In this document: positions 18,371 through 24,606 of the stretch, one piece after another | Layout: each line of letters begins with the position of its first letter | Position numbering within the stretch: the stretch's first letter is position 1 | DNA from: a virus | Direction: 5' to 3' (one strand) | IMG/VR virus record: IMGVR_UViG_3300018465_000006 | Location: 1 to 44,254 of that record | DNA: 44,254 nucleotides | Notes under the pieces: generated by a model | Database searches by the model: none | The model's input: the letters and a program-made list of their open reading frames with translations, nothing else | Told to the model about the DNA's origin: nothing | Made by a program: the position numbers and the translations under genes

Positions 18371-18961
18371 TTAGGGGTCTACGCTGCCCCGATACTTGAT
18401 TTGTGGAACCTCTGGCGCGAGGGAGTCATTGAATGACCGAACAGCGTCTCTGGTGACATCGTCCCAGGAATCGTCTAACCACGTATCCGAGTGGTCGTCC
18501 GCTAGTCGAACGTGGTCACCGAACCATCTGGTCGCCATCGTCCAGGGCAGCAGTCTCGCCAACTCGCCAACCGTCGCATTGCCCCACTTGTAACATCCCC
18601 GCTCGCCTACCTCGATCCCGACGATGTACTCCTTCTTAGTGACGTTCTCCCATCGGTAGTAGGTGGCCATGTCTTTTACTCGCTCCTCCTCTGGCAGATA
18701 CCACGCATATTGACTCTCCAAAAGTGGACGTTGCGGGATCGTGCGGATTTCGCTTTGGACGCGGGGCTCTCTGGCAACCGTCACGCCCGCTGCCATGATT
18801 GTTCGGTTCGATCTCATCGCTTCCCCGATCTTCCTGATAACGTCATACTTATCCTCGGGATTGCACTTACTCAAGTCGGCTTCACTGATTGCCTTGCCGC
18901 ATTCTTGGCATACGGTCTGGCCAAGAATCTTAATCCACTTGTGCGGTGAAGCGAGGTTCAT
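18371..18961 (-). CDS. Hypothetical protein with N-terminal zinc-ribbon-like motif, 196 aa
   Basis: Near the N-terminus TVCQECGKAISEADLSKC has a Cys-x2-Cys plus a third Cys, a possible zinc site. The rest is charged and rich in Trp and Asp (DDHSDTWLDDSWDDVTRDAV). No family recognised. It lies between the signal-peptide protein and the terminator before terS, in the late-operon orientation. The length and the regular composition support a real gene. Function unknown. Confidence 0.5.
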   Translation of the reverse strand: MNLASPHKWIKILGQTVCQECGKAISEADLSKCNPEDKYDVIRKIGEAMRSNRTIMAAGVTVAREPRVQSEIRTIPQRPLLESQYAWYLPEEERVKDMATYYRWENVTKKEYIVGIEVGERGCYKWGNATVGELARLLPWTMATRWFGDHVRLADDHSDTWLDDSWDDVTRDAVRSFNDSLAPEVPQIKYRGSVDP

Positions 18962-18966
18962 ATCTG

Positions 18967-19350
18967 TTAGAACCTTACTCGAAACACCGGAATCGGAAGC
19001 ATCGTCGCCCCATAGTTCCGGTTATGCAAAACGCAGTAGCCATGAGCGAGTGCCCCGACGATGTAGGCCGCGCCCTTCCACTTCTTCGGTAGCTTGGATT
19101 CGATCAGATCCACCAGAACCATCTCCCCGATCAACAGTAGGGAAGCCTCTAACCATCGGTCGTTGTTCACGAACGGAGCCGCGATGGGGTTGAGCTCAAA
19201 GTGACCCTTCTGGCGAAACTGATAGGTCGATATCCCATCCAGAACCGCGTTCAATCGGTACGTGCTCTTCCAGTCCATCGAGACACGGATCTGCGCCCAA
19301 CAAAAAGGCCCTGTGGTTAGCAGGGCCAATGCAAGGAGTAGACGTTTCAT
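18967..19350 (-). CDS. Secreted or membrane hypothetical protein with embedded terminator, 127 aa
   Basis: Starts with a clear signal peptide: MKRLLLALALLTTGPFCWAQ, with a likely cleavage site after WA. The body is basic and contains two hydrophobic segments (LEASLLLIGEMVLVDLI; AAYIVGALAHGY). The fold could be a small exported or inner-membrane protein. A perfect intrinsic terminator lies inside the signal-peptide codons, with the T-run just past it, so transcription may often stop in this gene. Located in the late region downstream of lysis genes; a superinfection or envelope role is possible but unsupported. Confidence 0.6.
   Translation of the reverse strand: MKRLLLALALLTTGPFCWAQIRVSMDWKSTYRLNAVLDGISTYQFRQKGHFELNPIAAPFVNNDRWLEASLLLIGEMVLVDLIESKLPKKWKGAAYIVGALAHGYCVLHNRNYGATMLPIPVFRVRF
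19302..19327 (-). terminator. Intrinsic terminator inside the 18967-19350 coding sequence
   Basis: On the minus strand GGCCCTG-CTAACCA-CAGGGCC forms a perfect 7-bp stem followed by TTTTTG. It spans codons in the signal peptide of the gene starting at 19350. This is an unusual place and suggests attenuation coupled to translation, or antitermination of the late transcript. Confidence 0.7.
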
Positions 19351-19524
19351 GTCTCTTGAATCAGTTCGGGCTGGTACGCCCTAGCCCCGTCTCCAAAACG
19401 GGGCCTCCCGCCGAACGCATCGGGATTTGCCAGCAGGCTCGGGTCCGATTAACGAATCGCCCTACACAGGGTGCTAACGGTGACTTAACCCTCCCGCCTA
19501 TCGAGCGAGCGTGTTACGGACTTC
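19351..19524. other. Non-coding stretch with a strong hairpin
   Basis: No gene is supported here. The main feature is a hairpin at 19384-19404, with 7-bp arms GCCCCGT/ACGGGGC and loop CTCCAAA. There are further short inverted repeats (GGGC-TGGTAC-GCCC at 19368-19381). The loop matches a tRNA-Trp anticodon loop, but no acceptor or normal T-arm can be formed. It may be a leader structure for the 18967-19350 gene. Confidence 0.4.
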
Positions 19525-19986
19525 CTATCTGGTCTTCTGCCGCAGGAACATACGGCAAAGGTCTTCGGTTGAGCCCTCCATCGCATGTGTAATCTGATCG
19601 AAAGCTAGGATGTAGGCCGGCGACTCTTGATCTGGCACCAATGCGCCGACAGCAGACCTACCCGCTCTGGCTGTGGGGATCGTGTAGAAGTGGCACATCT
19701 CATGGAGAATGATGTGCTCGTCTTCTCTGTTTGTGAAGCTCCCTGCCCAGGACCCACCCAGGCAGAGGGTTGCACTTCGATACTCTTCTGAAACCGTTAA
19801 CTGGGCGGTGTATTCGCCTTTCTCGTCGTAGCTTAGGGTTAGGTGTTCCAGCCATCGCGGAACCATCCACGACCAGTTAGACACGATCCTTTCCACAGAT
19901 GCAGCGAATTCCGGGCGAACCCAGGGCTCTACGCTGAATATGAAGGGTAGCCCCTTCGCCTGCTCGTCAAATGCGCCTTCGTCCAT
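19525..19986 (-). CDS. HExxH zinc metallopeptidase-like protein, 153 aa
   Basis: IILHEMCHFY gives the zinc motif H95-E96-x2-H99, with a downstream Glu in HAMEGSTEDLCRMF that could be the third ligand. Length is short for a protease and resembles small SprT/WSS1-like or peptidase-domain proteins of phages. No signal peptide is seen, so it would act in the cytoplasm. It lies in the late operon, two bases before the next gene upstream. Substrate unknown. The motif is clear, but protease activity is an inference. Confidence 0.6.
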   Translation of the reverse strand: MDEGAFDEQAKGLPFIFSVEPWVRPEFAASVERIVSNWSWMVPRWLEHLTLSYDEKGEYTAQLTVSEEYRSATLCLGGSWAGSFTNREDEHIILHEMCHFYTIPTARAGRSAVGALVPDQESPAYILAFDQITHAMEGSTEDLCRMFLRQKTR

Positions 19987-19988
19987 CG

Positions 19989-20330
19989 TTACTCCGGTGT
20001 GCAGGGCGGGTACATCAGCCTTTCTTCTGTGAGTTCACGAAGGTGTTCACCGCGGAGCGTTGTGACGGCAACGATTAGGTTTGCAAAGGCTCGGTCCAGT
20101 TCTTCCTCACTCTGTGTTTGGTACAACTCCTCGATGGACCAACAGGCTAGGGCATACGCGCCCGGTTCACGCTCCTTCGTTCCATCCGTCTCCACTACTC
20201 TCTCGGGGAGATCCCGCTCGGTTTCCGGTGCGAATCGACCGGTTTCCGTATTGCGGACGTTCTGATTTCCCTTTAGCTTGGGCATCTCGTTGAAGTGTCT
20301 TCCGCCTGGATGATTCGGATATTCGTTCAT
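19989..20330 (-). CDS. Hypothetical protein, 113 aa
   Basis: The ATG at 20330 lies directly after the stop of the 59-residue gene (TAG-ATG). Charged, with an N-terminal stretch rich in Asn and Pro and a C-terminal amphipathic helix (EELDRAFANLIVAVTTLRGE). The C-terminus resembles helical phage proteins of unknown role. No family recognised. Confidence 0.45.
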   Translation of the reverse strand: MNEYPNHPGGRHFNEMPKLKGNQNVRNTETGRFAPETERDLPERVVETDGTKEREPGAYALACWSIEELYQTQSEEELDRAFANLIVAVTTLRGEHLRELTEERLMYPPCTPE

Positions 20331-20510
20331 CTATCTATCCCAACAGCCCTTAGGGGCTCCTTTGTAACTGTCTATGCAGGCTCCTACTCGACGCTCTGAG
20401 TCCCTGATTACTTGCTCACGTTCTTTCTTTGAGAGCTTGGATAACCAGTTGTCTAACCTGATTAACTCTTGAGTAGTGAGTGCGGATTTGAACGGAGGAC
20501 GGTATGGCAT
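20331..20510 (-). CDS. Small basic hypothetical protein, 59 aa
   Basis: Read directly from the sequence: starts MPYRPPFKSALTTQELIRLD and ends GAPKGCWDR. It has a basic helix (LSKLSKKEREQVIRDSERR), so it may bind nucleic acid. The stop abuts the next start. No Shine-Dalgarno is visible upstream, which makes the start somewhat uncertain. Function unknown. Confidence 0.45.
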   Translation of the reverse strand: MPYRPPFKSALTTQELIRLDNWLSKLSKKEREQVIRDSERRVGACIDSYKGAPKGCWDR

Positions 20511-20602
20511 GGTTTATACAGGGAGCCTTGTGGTACTCCTAACTTGTGGTCTTTACTTGGCTTTGCCGTGTGCAAGGCTGGGTAGTTTGCGCCTGCGGAG
20601 GC
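20511..20602 (+). pseudogene. Degenerate copy of the 35045-35152 small gene
   Basis: Read on the plus strand, TTTATACAG (20513-20521) is followed about 70 bases later by the 18-mer AGTTTGCGCCTGCGGAGG (20584-20601). The same two blocks occur at 35053 and 35127, inside and at the end of a 35-residue gene. Here the frame is interrupted (AVCKAG-stop-FAPAE, against AVVCQFAPAEV there). The stretch lies between two minus-strand genes, so it looks like a decayed fragment. Confidence 0.4.
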
Positions 20603-20764
20603 TTAGCGTCGCCCCAGGAAACTGGTTACGCCGTCATAGCAGTCGCCTCGGTTGGCTCTGCCGCACTCACAACTAAGCACCCAAAAGCCGGGGCCATCCA
20701 CGTCGTAGTGACCGGTGAATTTCTTCCAACGATGTAGGCCGAAGAAGCACAGTAGTTTCCTCAT
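20603..20764 (-). CDS. Small Cys-containing protein, 53 aa
   Basis: Starts MRKLLCFFGLHRWKKFTGH and contains VLSCECGRANRGDC, a possible zinc site with spacing C-x-C-x7-C. Short phage proteins beginning with M(R/K)xLLCxxGxHxW and carrying a CxxC or CxC pair are common and of unknown function. The start overlaps the stop of the preceding gene (TAATG). Confidence 0.55.
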   Translation of the reverse strand: MRKLLCFFGLHRWKKFTGHYDVDGPGFWVLSCECGRANRGDCYDGVTSFLGRR

Positions 20765-20964
20765 TACCACACCTTCAGAACCACGCCACGCTGGTCTACG
20801 ACCTTCTTTGCGCTAGCGGGGGCGGTGTCTTCGTTGAAGTCCTCGACCGAGACGTTTAGAGGGTTCTGCGCAGAGATACCCACCTTTACCAACTTGGTAA
20901 ACCGGGCGAAGTCGATGAAGAATGCCCGGAACTTAACCCGTAGCATGATGTTGAGAGTCAGCAT
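20764..20964 (-). CDS. Hypothetical protein, 66 aa
   Basis: AGGAGA precedes ATG 20964 with good spacing. A basic, hydrophobic N-terminal half (MLRVKFRAFFIDFARFTKLVK) could be a helix or a beta-hairpin. The C-terminal half is more acidic. No known family recognised. Located in the block of small genes between lysis cassette and packaging genes. Confidence 0.5.
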   Translation of the reverse strand: MLTLNIMLRVKFRAFFIDFARFTKLVKVGISAQNPLNVSVEDFNEDTAPASAKKVVDQRGVVLKVW

Positions 20965-21034
20965 TTGTGTTTCTCCTGAAAGTTGAAAGGCCCGCCGCGT
21001 GGAACGACGAGCCTTAGTGAGGGGAGGATAGGTG

Positions 21035-21136
21035 TTAAAGACTAGCGCCGAGACGAAAGAATAGGTAGCAAACAGCCGCCAATATTAGGAGCGCGAAGCA
21101 ACCGAGGCGGCTCCATTGGTCAGAGTTCAGGTCCAA
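21035..21136 (-). CDS. Small membrane peptide, 33 aa
   Basis: A TTG at 21136 gives a peptide with one clear membrane segment (LGCFALLILAAVCYLFFRLG) and a short polar N-terminus. It overlaps the end of the 21120-21290 gene. The start codon is a guess; an AAGGGG lies a few bases upstream. Could be part of a lysis or envelope function, as other membrane peptides are encoded nearby. Confidence 0.35.
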   Translation of the reverse strand: MDLNSDQWSRLGCFALLILAAVCYLFFRLGASL

Positions 21137-21290
21137 CCAGGAACCCCTTTCCTTTCTCAATGATCTGCGCCATGAGCCCGTTGATCCGCTCGCGTTCGAC
21201 TTCCATCTGCTCAGGGGAGAGTTTCGGGTTAGCGGGCTCGTCGAAGTCGTCATTCATGACAATAGAATTCCATTCGTCTTGGGTCGGCAT
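21120..21290 (-). CDS. Small acidic hypothetical protein, 56 aa
   Basis: I chose ATG 21290 (MPTQDEWNSIV) because GGAGA lies five bases upstream; a longer in-frame start exists at 21308. The product is acidic with a helical middle (LSPEQMEVERERINGLMAQI). No family recognised. Confidence 0.5.
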   Translation of the reverse strand: MPTQDEWNSIVMNDDFDEPANPKLSPEQMEVERERINGLMAQIIEKGKGFLVGPEL

Positions 21291-21328
21291 TCGTTCTCCT
21301 TTGCCCATTGCGGGCGAGATAAAGCGTG

Positions 21329-22309
21329 TTAGTGGACCTTGCCCTCGATGATTGAGTGGTTGAATACAGTGAACATGCCCGCCGAGTCAACTTCAACCCG
21401 AGCAAAACCGTGGTTCCACTTCAGTCCGCCGAAATAGTTGTAGTCCGGTGACAAATCACAAAGACAGCCGACCGACCAACAACCGGTTCTTCCACCTTCA
21501 ATGTCCCCTTCCGAGTGATGGGAGGTTTGATGGTGGTGCCCGACGATGCAAGACTTCTTCGCCTTCAGGAACACGCCTCGAGCAGGGTTGACCGGCGCGG
21601 ATATTCCGTGGGGTAGTTCGTGGCCGTGAAGCACGTTCAGCTTGCCTAAAGCGATTCGCTCGTGCTTGACGACCTCGTACCCGATCTCCTCGAGGTGCAG
21701 AAGCTTCTCAAGTTCAAGAACACCCTCGAGTTCTGCCGCCTTGCTTTGGATGTACGTTCTTAGGCGGATCTCATGGTTGCCAAACTTGTAGATGAGGCGA
21801 GCCTTGGGGAACTCGTCGCGCACTAGCTGAAGGAACGCACGCACACATGCCAACTCCTGGGAGAATGTCGGCCGGCTCGAGTCCTTCGGGAACTTCGACA
21901 GTTGGTAGTTGTCGATGATGTCCCCGTTCAGAAGGAGAACCGTAATCCCCGGCGCCTTCAACGATTCGAGAGCGACCTTTACGGAACCAAAATCATGATA
22001 GGGACAGTGGACATCGTTGATAACCCCTACGTTCTCGTCCAGGAGGTGAATGACATCCTCGCGGACCCTCTCGTACCCTTGGAGCTTTGCTAAGCCTTCA
22101 GCGATTGTTGAAATACGGACCTCTTTGCAGACTGCCTGATGACGACACTTTTCGCCGAAGGCTCCGGTTCTTAGCCTGATGGCGGAACGGGCTTGGTCGA
22201 TGCTTGAGAAATACTGCGGATAGTCTTGGGCTAACTGCCTGGCTACGGTCTGCTTGGGGAGGGTCTTCGTTCGCTCCACCGCTTGAGCCAGGATGTCTTC
22301 CCTAGTCAT
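21329..22309 (-). CDS. Calcineurin-like metallophosphoesterase, 326 aa
   Basis: All metal-binding motifs of the family are visible: D-x-H in GVINDVHCPYHDF, GD in LLLNGDIIDNYQ, GNHE in YKFGNHEIRLR, and two late His motifs, NVLHGHELPHG and CIVGHHHQTSHH. The N-terminal 80 residues are a separate basic helical part (TKTLPKQTVARQLAQDYP) that could bind DNA. Such phage phosphoesterases can be nucleases or small-molecule phosphatases, and the substrate cannot be read from the sequence. The start overlaps the preceding stop (ATGA). It is the first larger gene behind the lysis cassette. Confidence 0.8.
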   Translation of the reverse strand: MTREDILAQAVERTKTLPKQTVARQLAQDYPQYFSSIDQARSAIRLRTGAFGEKCRHQAVCKEVRISTIAEGLAKLQGYERVREDVIHLLDENVGVINDVHCPYHDFGSVKVALESLKAPGITVLLLNGDIIDNYQLSKFPKDSSRPTFSQELACVRAFLQLVRDEFPKARLIYKFGNHEIRLRTYIQSKAAELEGVLELEKLLHLEEIGYEVVKHERIALGKLNVLHGHELPHGISAPVNPARGVFLKAKKSCIVGHHHQTSHHSEGDIEGGRTGCWSVGCLCDLSPDYNYFGGLKWNHGFARVEVDSAGMFTVFNHSIIEGKVH

Positions 22310-22395
22310 CGTAAAGCTGATAGAACGGCTGCGGCTAGGAGCGCTAGTAAGGTAATCCCCACGAACTCCAGCCAGAAGCGAGGGATGGCTTTCAT
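22306..22395 (-). CDS. Membrane peptide, 29 aa
   Basis: Peptide MKAIPRFWLEFVGITLLA followed by more hydrophobic residues to LSALR: one membrane helix with short basic ends. ATGA overlaps with the holin gene before it and the phosphoesterase after it make it a true member of the operon. A role in lysis (holin partner, small spanin substitute) is plausible by position only. Confidence 0.5.
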   Translation of the reverse strand: MKAIPRFWLEFVGITLLALLAAAVLSALR

Positions 22396-22568
22396 TTCTC
22401 CGTCAGCTTCTCCGTAATCTTGTCCATGACCTGGACCATCTTCACACCCAGCTCGTCCCAGCGTTCGCGGTCTTTGTCTGCTTGCTTGAGGGTCCGGTGG
22501 CCGAGATAGCCGAAGAGAAGCGCGAATATTCCTTGGCTAGCAAGAGCCTTTAAGAGTTCTGGGTCCAT
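22392..22568 (-). CDS. BhlA/UviB-type holin, 58 aa
   Basis: One N-terminal membrane segment (LLKALASQGIFALLFGYLGH) followed by a charged helix (RTLKQADKDRERWDELGVK). This is the plan of BhlA-like holins: short polar start ending in (S/T)QG-x-F, a single membrane helix, then a soluble charged helix. It would form lesions in the inner membrane and release the endolysin. The gene lies close behind the endolysin and overlaps the next small gene. Confidence 0.62.
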   Translation of the reverse strand: MDPELLKALASQGIFALLFGYLGHRTLKQADKDRERWDELGVKMVQVMDKITEKLTEK

Positions 22569-22571
22569 ATT

Positions 22572-22682
22572 TCACCGAGTCACGAGCCAGCCCATGATTA
22601 GGCCGACAACAACACAAAAACTGAGGAAGACAAGAATGCACCCGCCGTAACCGTCACATTGGCGGAGAAAGGATTTCAGCAT
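22572..22682 (-). CDS. Small membrane peptide, 36 aa
   Basis: Peptide starting MLKSFLRQCDGYGGCI with one hydrophobic segment (ILVFLSFCVVVGLIMGWLV). The stop lies a few bases before the holin start. It may be a second holin-like or antiholin-like component, which is an inference from position and the membrane segment. Confidence 0.5.
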   Translation of the reverse strand: MLKSFLRQCDGYGGCILVFLSFCVVVGLIMGWLVTR

Positions 22683-22689
22683 GGAATTC

Positions 22690-22788
22690 TTACAGGGAGC
22701 CCTTGAGCTTCTTGCCACAGTGCATACAGCGGGTGTTGCGGAGGTTTGGGAAATGACCGTAGAAGAAGCAACGAATCCGCTTAGTCAA
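22690..22788 (-). CDS. Mini zinc-finger-like peptide, 32 aa
   Basis: TTG start at 22788 overlapping the amidase stop (TTGA), with GGAGG five bases upstream. The peptide contains CMHCGKK near the end and an earlier Cys, so it may bind a metal ion. Similar MxxRCxxxGH peptides are common in phages. Function unknown. Confidence 0.45.
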   Translation of the reverse strand: MTKRIRCFFYGHFPNLRNTRCMHCGKKLKGSL

Positions 22789-23282
22789 AACATCCTCCAA
22801 ACAGCCTGCGGGTTCTTCCACGGCTCAAGGCCAACCTCAGCACAAAACGACTTCAAGTCGAACAAACGAGGGTCGAACTTCCGCCCAGGTGAAACACCGA
22901 AATGCGTACAGCCCCACTTGATTGAGGGGATGGCCTTCATTAGTTCCAAGGTGTATTCCCGCGCCGCCTTAAGTTGAGCCGCTGTTATCGGGTCTTTCCC
23001 GTCATTGCGGTTCACGAAACAGATGCCCACCGAGTAATCGTTAACGTTCGGACCCTCAGGTCCAACTGACTTACCAGCGTGGTAAGCAACCCTCGTGTAC
23101 GGGACTGCCTTCCACACCGTGCCGTCCTTGTCGATCAGGACGTGGTAAGAGAACCCCTTCAGCTTCAGGGTGGACAGTGCGCCACTCAGCGACCCTCCGG
23201 CTGTAGCGTGGTACACGACAGTCGTGCACGGCTGCTTGCGCGATCTTGACGCGAGCCAAGCGGTGAGGTTCTTGAGGATCAT
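22785..23282 (-). CDS. Endolysin, N-acetylmuramoyl-L-alanine amidase (Amidase_2), 165 aa
   Basis: T7-lysozyme-like fold: first zinc His in TTVVYHATAGG (H25), second in WGCTHFGVSPGRKFDP (H127), with the PGRKFDP signature giving the catalytic Lys (K135) and the third ligand D137. T7 lysozyme has Cys at the corresponding place; many family members have Asp. SYHVLIDKDGTVWKAVP and VAYHAGKS are further family motifs. The enzyme cuts the amide bond between muramic acid and L-Ala. There is no signal peptide, so release depends on the holin. First enzyme gene of the lysis cassette. Confidence 0.88.
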   Translation of the reverse strand: MILKNLTAWLASRSRKQPCTTVVYHATAGGSLSGALSTLKLKGFSYHVLIDKDGTVWKAVPYTRVAYHAGKSVGPEGPNVNDYSVGICFVNRNDGKDPITAAQLKAAREYTLELMKAIPSIKWGCTHFGVSPGRKFDPRLFDLKSFCAEVGLEPWKNPQAVWRMF

Positions 23283-23285
23283 TGG

Positions 23286-23492
23286 TTACCGTGATAAATC
23301 CAGCCCTGTGCGCGGACAAGTGCCCTCGTATTTACGAGTTCTCTCCAAATCACCCGGATCCAAGGGAAGTCCCATCTGGTCTCGCCGTACGGCTGCATCA
23401 ATGCGAACAGCCTCAGCGATCGTCTTTGACCACAACTCATCCTCGCGACCGACAACTACGCCAACAGCGTTAATAGCACGAATGATGTTCAT
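23286..23492 (-). CDS. Hypothetical protein, 68 aa
   Basis: Starts MNIIRAINAVGVVVGREDEL right after the leader terminator and ends just before the endolysin gene. No ribosome binding site is seen before the start, so translation could be weak or leaderless. The hydrophobic start (IINAVGVVVG-like) could insert in a membrane. No family recognised. Confidence 0.4.
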   Translation of the reverse strand: MNIIRAINAVGVVVGREDELWSKTIAEAVRIDAAVRRDQMGLPLDPGDLERTRKYEGTCPRTGLDLSR

Positions 23493-23520
23493 GAAACTTA
23501 AAGCCCGACTCTCGCCGGGC
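23493..23520 (-). terminator. Leader terminator before the lysis genes
   Basis: On the minus strand GCCCGGC-GAGA-GTCGGGC forms a 7-bp stem (one G-U) with a GAGA loop at 23503-23520, followed by TTTAAGTTT. It lies about 300 bases downstream of the late promoter and just before the first lysis-region gene, the position of lambda tR'. The interrupted T-run makes it a moderate terminator. Confidence 0.55.
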
Positions 23521-23822
23521 GGCCGCCTTATCTCGGGATACCGCCTAAGAGTTAATGTGTGCGGTCAGAGAATGTCAGCGGCAAACTGAAGAGGGCGAGG
23601 AGGCAAATGCCTGACCTCGCCCATCGATTCGAACGGCCAGACGCCGCTCGGTGTGACAACCAAAGCGTACCACGTTCGTTATGGTCTGTGGTGTACTAAA
23701 CTGGCTGGCTACGGTCCGCTCCCGGTACGTTCCTGGGTGGGTAGCCAAAACTACACAGCCCCACCGCTAAGGGTGAGGCTGAAACTGTGAGAAGTTAGTG
23801 GCGCAAGATTCCCTGGGCCACT
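23493..23822 (-). ncRNA. Structured leader RNA of the late operon (6S-RNA-like position)
   Basis: No gene is supported here. Several hairpins can form in the leftward RNA. 23795-23824 has arms TTAGTGGC/GCCACTAA. 23757-23780 has 9-bp arms with one G-U and loop of six. 23706-23712 pairs with 23741-23747 (TGGCTAC/GTAGCCA). 23593-23622 has GGGCGAGG/CCTCGCCC plus an inner 4-bp stem. A promoter lies just upstream and a terminator at the end, so a discrete RNA of about 325 nt is expected. It may be the counterpart of lambda 6S RNA, or an RNA that modifies RNA polymerase. Confidence 0.5.
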
Positions 23823-23828
23823 AAAGAT

Positions 23829-23834
23829 ATTATA
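23829..23834 (-). promoter_or_regulatory. Late leftward promoter, -10 box
   Basis: TATAAT on the minus strand, 18 bases behind the stop of the 23852-24334 gene. A -35 is weak: TTGCAT at a 19-base spacing is the best match. The start of transcription would be near 23822. No other equally good promoter was seen before the lysis and head genes, so this is the candidate late promoter. Confidence 0.55.
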
Positions 23835-23851
23835 CGAACAAGTGCACCCAA

Positions 23852-24334
23852 TCATGCAACCTTTTTTGTTTGCTCCATTTTCTCGATAGCAATCAAGGTA
23901 GCTACACGGTTGATTGCCCACGCTGCATTAGCGATAGCCCACACGCCGAGATCCTTGAGTTTCCAGCGGTTTCGCCCAAAACTAGGCACCAACCAGAACT
24001 CCCCAATCCCCCGGTGATAGTAGGCCACATGGACGATCAACTCTGGCAAGGAGGCGTCCTGGGGATACTCCGTCACGTACCGACCAATGACATCTCGCAC
24101 CAGCAAGTAATCACCGTGCTCATAGTCCAGGGGCCATCCGTCGAACTCCTCTAGGTTGTCCGGTAGCACCCCTTGCGGCCATTGCGCCGGTGGATGGATC
24201 TGTTCTTTCTGCCATGCGCTCTCCTCCCCACCATGCACCTTGTACGCGGCGTAACTGGTCAGTGCCTCGAAAGCCCATCGATAGTGCTCCTTGGTCAGTT
24301 TGTCTTTTGATGCTGTTACCGTGTTGTCCTTCAT
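23852..24334 (-). CDS. Last gene of left operon, possible late regulator, 160 aa
   Basis: I chose ATG 24334 (MKDNTVTASKDKLTKEHY), with GGAGGG about five bases upstream, rather than a longer open frame that would run through the iteron region. The product is Trp/Tyr-rich and helical (AFEALTSYAAYKVHGG; GVWAIANAAWAINRVATLIA). No family recognised. It ends 18 bases before the late promoter, the position of Q in lambda, so a late-transcription role is possible. No zinc motif like that of lambdoid Q is seen. The alternative is a replication accessory protein behind the helicase. Confidence 0.55.
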   Translation of the reverse strand: MKDNTVTASKDKLTKEHYRWAFEALTSYAAYKVHGGEESAWQKEQIHPPAQWPQGVLPDNLEEFDGWPLDYEHGDYLLVRDVIGRYVTEYPQDASLPELIVHVAYYHRGIGEFWLVPSFGRNRWKLKDLGVWAIANAAWAINRVATLIAIEKMEQTKKVA

Positions 24335-24445
24335 TTTGACCCTCCAGTGGTCCGTATTCCCCTTGCTATTACTCCCATGTCGTGATATTGAGTGTTTCTG
24401 TTGTCCAAGTTCCCCCTGCGGAATATGGAGCGGAATAGTTCGATA

Positions 24446-24600
24446 CTTGTCGAACAAGGACACTAGGGACAGTAAGGACACTTTTTGACTATTTCCCTTA
24501 CGCGTACGCGCGAGAGAAGAACCCCTAGAAAGTGTCTTAAGTGTCCCTTTTAGGTTCAAACAAGTGTCCCTCCTTGCCCCTGAAATTGCCCAAGTGTCCC
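24446..24600. repeat. Iteron-like repeats, candidate replication origin
   Basis: The 8-9 base unit AAGTGTCC(C) occurs six times: reverse orientation at 24458 (GGACACTA, one mismatch) and 24476 (GGACACTT), forward at 24530 (AAGTGTCT, one mismatch), 24539, 24562 and 24592. A palindrome CTTGT-CGA-ACAAG lies at 24446-24458, and CGCGTACGCG at 24501-24510. The array sits between the helicase-primase gene and its downstream neighbour. No gene start is needed here, and the stretch 24335-24606 is otherwise non-coding. Iterons next to a replication gene are typical of origins. Confidence 0.55.
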
Positions 24601-24606
24601 CGGCCA

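Noticed and set aside
19366-19415. tRNA-Trp-like anticodon arm (loop CTCCAAA)
   Set aside because: Neither an acceptor stem nor a 7-base T-loop can be formed. Kept only as a hairpin in a non-coding stretch.
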